Shown here: piece by piece, positions 29,583-32,043 of the stretch
Numbering within the stretch: position 1 is the first letter of the stretch
How the letters are laid out: each line of letters opens with the position of its first letter
Origin: Acidimicrobiales bacterium
GTDB taxonomy: Bacteria; Actinomycetota; Acidimicrobiia; Acidimicrobiales; Salinilacustritrichaceae
Assembly (NCBI GenBank): GCA_028822535.1
Contig: JAPKDO010000005.1
Span: forward strand, 1 to 32,043
Length of the DNA stretch: 32,043 bases
Reading direction: 5' to 3'
The notes under the pieces: model-generated
The model's database searches: none
The model's input: only the letters and a program-made list of their open reading frames with translations
Told to the model about the DNA's origin: nothing
Made by a program: the position numbers and the translations under genes

Positions 29583-30592
29583 GGTTGCTCGAGTCCGTGC
29601 ATCTCGCGCCGGTTCTCCCGGTCGATCAGCCCGTCGTAGGCGTCCATGGCGGTTGCTCCTTCATGACACACGGCGACGACCCAGTCGGTGATCGGCGTCC
29701 GCACGTCGAGCTCACGGGCCTTGGCCTGCACGATGCGACAGCTCTTGACGCCTTCGGCCACCTGGTTCATCTCGGCGATCGCCTCGTCGATCGACAAGCC
29801 CTCCCCGAGCATCTTGCCGACCGTACGGTTGCGCGACTGTGGGGAGATGCACGTGGCGATGAGGTCGCCCATGCCGGCGAGCCCCGCGAAGGTGAGCGGG
29901 TTCCCGCCCAACGCCACGCCGAGTCGAGTGATCTCGTTGAGGCCACGGGTGATGACCGCAGCGCGTGTGTTGTCGCCGGCGCCGAGGCCGTCGCCCATCC
30001 CCGAGGCGATCGCGACGACGTTCTTGAGCGCGCCGCCGAGCTCACAGCCGATCAGGTCTTCGTTCGTGTACACCCGGAACAGGTTCGAATGGAACACGTC
30101 CTGGAGGGAATCGGCGACCGCGAGGTCCGCCATGGCGACCACGGAAGCGGCCGCAGCACCGGCGAGGATCTCCTTGGCGAGGTTCGGACCCGTGAGCACG
30201 CCGACGGGGTGGCCGGCCAACTCGTCGTGGATGACCTCGGTCATGCGCATCCCGGTGTCGAGTTCGAAGCCCTTGGTGAGGCTGACGACCGGGACCCATG
30301 GGCGGACGTGCGGCGTCGCAGCTCGCAACGTCTCCCGGAACGCACTCGACGGCACACCCATGACCAACAGATCCGCATCGTCGAGCGCTTCGCCCAGGTC
30401 GTTCGTGGCGGTCAGCGACTCGTGCAGGTCGTAGCCCTCGAGGTACCGCTTGTTCTGGTGCTCCTCGTTGATCTGGGAGACCGTCTCCTCCGACCGGCAC
30501 CACAGCACCGTCGGTGCGTTGTGGGCGCACAGGTGGGCGACGGTCGTCCCCCACGAGCCTCCCCCGAGAACAGCCACTCTGATCGACGACAT
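29579..30592 (-). CDS. gpsA: Glycerol-3-phosphate dehydrogenase [NAD(P)+]
   Basis: A 337-residue cytoplasmic enzyme that reduces dihydroxyacetone phosphate to sn-glycerol-3-phosphate for phospholipid synthesis. The N-terminal nucleotide fold is AVLGGGSWGTTVAHL (about 8-22). LLVMGVPSSAFRETL, SLTKGFEL and LTGPNLAKEI follow, then the catalytic region GALKNVVAIASGMGDGLGAGDNTRAAVITRGLNEI with the essential lysine, and FAGLAGMGDLIATCISPQSRNRTVG. The length is normal. TAGTCT lies 6 bases before the ATG. The gene heads an operon with the glycosidase-like and cyclase genes and is divergent from cofC; a gpsA/fbiD neighbourhood is also known in mycobacteria (Rv2982c/Rv2983). Confidence 0.95.
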   Translation of the reverse strand: MSSIRVAVLGGGSWGTTVAHLCAHNAPTVLWCRSEETVSQINEEHQNKRYLEGYDLHESLTATNDLGEALDDADLLVMGVPSSAFRETLRAATPHVRPWVPVVSLTKGFELDTGMRMTEVIHDELAGHPVGVLTGPNLAKEILAGAAAASVVAMADLAVADSLQDVFHSNLFRVYTNEDLIGCELGGALKNVVAIASGMGDGLGAGDNTRAAVITRGLNEITRLGVALGGNPLTFAGLAGMGDLIATCISPQSRNRTVGKMLGEGLSIDEAIAEMNQVAEGVKSCRIVQAKARELDVRTPITDWVVAVCHEGATAMDAYDGLIDRENRREMHGLEQP

Positions 30593-30598
30593 GGCCGC

Positions 30599-30604
30599 AG
30601 ACTA
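30599..30604 (-). promoter_or_regulatory. -10 element (TAGTCT) of the gpsA operon
   Basis: TAGTCT on the minus strand lies 6 bases before the gpsA ATG at 30592, again the leaderless spacing. Confidence 0.4.
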
Positions 30605-30660
30605 GTGACGGGTCCTGGCGTACGCCGTGGCCGGCGGGATCATCGATGTGTCCGGGTTCG

Positions 30661-30666
30661 TACACT
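30661..30666 (+). promoter_or_regulatory. -10 element (TACACT) of cofC
   Basis: TACACT, a close match to TATAAT-type elements, lies 8 bases before the ATG at 30675. It argues for this start over the upstream in-frame codon at 30627 given by the ORF track. Confidence 0.45.
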
Positions 30667-30674
30667 CCCCTGCC

Positions 30675-31253
30675 ATGGACGCTCCTCACGCCGACGACCC
30701 CACCGTCGTCATCCCGGTGAAGGACTTCACGCGCGCCAAGCTCCGGCTGGCTCCCGAACTCGCACCCGCCGAACGCGAAGCCCTGGCCAAGCGCATGGCG
30801 ACCACGGTCGTCGAGGCGGCCGATCCCCTTCCCGTGGTCATCGTGTGCGACAGCAACCCGGTGCGTTCGTGGGCCGAGTCCGTCGGGGCCCGCGTGATCT
30901 GGACGCCGGGCCTCGGACTCAACGGTGCCGTCCAGGCCGGTGTCGAGCAGTTGCGTTCCGAAGGCGTCGCCACTGCGATCGTCGCCCATTCGGACCTCCC
31001 GCTCGCCCGGTCGCTGGCGTGGGTCGGTGCGACCGAGGGCGTCACCCTCGTCCCGGACCGCGTGCGCGACGGCACCAACGTGCTCGCCGTCCCCACCGCC
31101 ATCGGCTTCCGATTCGCCTACGGCGCCGGCTCGTTCGCCGCGCACCGTGCCGAGGCCACGCAACTCGGCCAACAGGTCCGCATCATCAACGATCCCCGAC
31201 TCAGCTGGGACGTCGATCGACCCGCCGACCTCGCACTCCCCACCTGCTCATGA
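30675..31253 (+). CDS. cofC: CofC/FbiD guanylyltransferase of coenzyme F420 synthesis
   Basis: A 192-residue nucleotidyltransferase. CofC couples GTP to 2-phospho-L-lactate; the mycobacterial version FbiD uses phosphoenolpyruvate. Both give the activated precursor for F420. Family landmarks are VVIPVKDFTRAKLRLAPELAPAEREALAKRM at the N-terminus (with the MobA-like signature K in P-V-K), PGLGLNGAVQAGVEQL, VAHSDLPLA (metal-binding Asp), TLVPDRVRDGTNVLAVP and a C-terminal DPRLSWDVDRPADL. Substrate choice cannot be read by eye; PEP is likelier in an actinobacterium. Its TGA overlaps the ATG of the LmbE-family gene (ATGA). The divergent neighbour is gpsA. Confidence 0.9.
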   Translation: MDAPHADDPTVVIPVKDFTRAKLRLAPELAPAEREALAKRMATTVVEAADPLPVVIVCDSNPVRSWAESVGARVIWTPGLGLNGAVQAGVEQLRSEGVATAIVAHSDLPLARSLAWVGATEGVTLVPDRVRDGTNVLAVPTAIGFRFAYGAGSFAAHRAEATQLGQQVRIINDPRLSWDVDRPADLALPTCS

Positions 31254-32038
31254 ACACCCCCGACCTCCCCATCCCCGAGCCGACACCGCCACCCGGCACC
31301 GTCTCGATCGGTCGCGACCTCCCGGTTCCCGACCGTGCGCTCGCCATCGGCGCCCACCCCGACGACGTCGAGTTCGGCGCCGGCGGCACGCTCGCCAAGT
31401 GGGCGGCGGCAGGTTGCGTGATCAACCACCTCGTGTGCACCGACGGGTCGAAGGGCACCTGGGACCCCGCCGCCGACCCCGCCCGACTCGTCGCCACCCG
31501 CCAGGTCGAACAGCGTGACGCTGCGACGGCACTCGGCTCGACCGGCGAGGTCGTGTTCCTCGGTTGGCCCGACGGCGAGCTCGACTCATCGCTGCGCCAG
31601 CGCTGGCAGGTCTCCTACTGGATCCGCAAGCTGCGTCCCACCGTCGTGCTCGGTCACGACCCGTGGAAGCGCTACCGCCTCCACCCCGACCATCGCCACG
31701 CCGGCCTGTTGGCCGTCGAGGGGATCGTGTCGGCACGCGACCCGTTGTTCTTCCCGGAACAGGACCTCCCCCATCACCGGCCCGACGCGCTGTTGTTGTG
31801 GGAGGCCGACGAGCCCGACCACGTCGAAGACGTCACCGACCACGTCGACGCCAAGCTCACGGCGCTCCGGGCGCACACGTCACAGTTCCGTTCGACGATG
31901 GGCGTCGACGTCGACGACCCCACCGCAGAAGACCAGTGGGACGTCTTCGCCGATCGGATCCGTGCACGGCTCGCCGAATGGGGCGACCTCGGCGGCTGCA
32001 CCCACGGCGAGGGATTCAAGCTGCTCGACCAGCTGTAG
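31250..32038 (+). CDS. LmbE/PIG-L-family zinc deacetylase
   Basis: A 262-residue zinc hydrolase of the same superfamily as the mca product at the other end of the window. The zinc motif GAHPDDVEFGAGGTLAKW gives H36 and D39, and HPDHRHAG gives a later histidine; LGHDPWKRYRLHPDH spans the active-site strand. It lacks Mca's GDILNPAMD segment, so it is not Mca; the AHPDDVEFGAGGT form is typical of general LmbE deacetylases acting on N-acetylglucosamine-like groups or small metabolites. The first ~25 residues are a Pro-rich extension. The ATG overlaps the cofC stop, indicating coupling with an F420 gene; the meaning of that is unknown. The gene is complete, ending 5 bases before the window edge. 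Confidence 0.87.
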   Translation: MNTPDLPIPEPTPPPGTVSIGRDLPVPDRALAIGAHPDDVEFGAGGTLAKWAAAGCVINHLVCTDGSKGTWDPAADPARLVATRQVEQRDAATALGSTGEVVFLGWPDGELDSSLRQRWQVSYWIRKLRPTVVLGHDPWKRYRLHPDHRHAGLLAVEGIVSARDPLFFPEQDLPHHRPDALLLWEADEPDHVEDVTDHVDAKLTALRAHTSQFRSTMGVDVDDPTAEDQWDVFADRIRARLAEWGDLGGCTHGEGFKLLDQL

Positions 32039-32043
32039 CTAGT

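Noticed and set aside
29585-31249. 555-residue upstream extension of the second LmbE gene
   Set aside because: It is antisense to gpsA and out of frame with cofC; the ATGA overlap with cofC defines the start.
1-32043. tRNA, rRNA, transposase, integrase, toxin-antitoxin or phage genes
   Set aside because: None seen on reading both strands; gene families and composition look like a stable chromosomal core.

Overview
The window is about 32 kb of high-GC DNA packed with genes on both strands and no gene-free stretch over 300 bases. The family content points to an actinobacterium: a mycothiol S-conjugate amidase (Mca), a coenzyme F420 enzyme (CofC/FbiD), the DnaE2/ImuA/ImuB mutasome, a class III adenylate cyclase of the mycobacterial type, and LexA boxes of the CGAAC-N4-GTTCG type. 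An Acidimicrobiia/Ilumatobacter-like host is my guess from overall flavour, not proven. No rRNA, tRNA, insertion sequence, CRISPR array or phage gene was found. This is chromosomal backbone rather than an obvious island.

Layout. 1-1.2 kb (minus): start of an unknown gene at the edge, mca, a small membrane protein. 1.3-5.3 kb (plus): lipoprotein, NfeD, SPFH/stomatin protein, glutamate-type dehydrogenase, YbhB/PEBP lipoprotein. 5.3-7.7 kb (minus): MaoC dehydratase, membrane protein, VOC protein, AlkB-like dioxygenase. 7.7-8.6 kb (plus): a lipoprotein with an HExxH metalloprotease motif. 8.6-13.7 kb (minus): dnaE2, a second glutamate-type dehydrogenase, a small hypothetical. 13.7-16.4 kb (plus): LysR regulator and PhoD-like phosphatase. 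16.3-21.4 kb (minus): Bcr/CflA exporter, a 68-bp tandem repeat, imuB, imuA, a membrane-anchored beta-propeller, an Nfu-N protein. 21.5-24.4 kb: DDAH-like hydrolase (+), membrane protein (-), GGDEF protein (+). 24.4-25.6 kb (minus): membrane protein and rnhB. 25.7-26.9 kb (plus): a nonapeptide-repeat protein translationally coupled to PPK2. 26.9-30.6 kb (minus): gpsA, a six-hairpin-glycosidase-like protein and an adenylate cyclase, joined by 4-base overlaps. 30.7-32.0 kb (plus): cofC and a second LmbE/PIG-L deacetylase.

How the genes work together. The clearest theme is an SOS mutagenesis and repair regulon spread through 7-20 kb. LexA-type boxes lie only in front of alkB-like, dnaE2 (two boxes) and imuA-imuB. 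At alkB and imuA the promoters are built the same way: -35 TTGACG, an 18-bp spacer filled by the LexA box, a -10, then 7 bases to the start codon, which predicts leaderless SOS mRNAs. The dnaE2 promoter is a variant. More generally, most genes that head a transcription unit have a TANNNT -10 six to nine bases before the start codon, so leaderless transcription looks like the default here.

Other points worth a second look are the nonapeptide-repeat/PPK2 pair with overlapping divergent promoters against rnhB, the duplicated 68-bp hairpin repeat downstream of imuB, the PhoD-like protein with no N-terminal signal but a C-terminal membrane segment, and the gpsA/glycosidase-like/cyclase operon.
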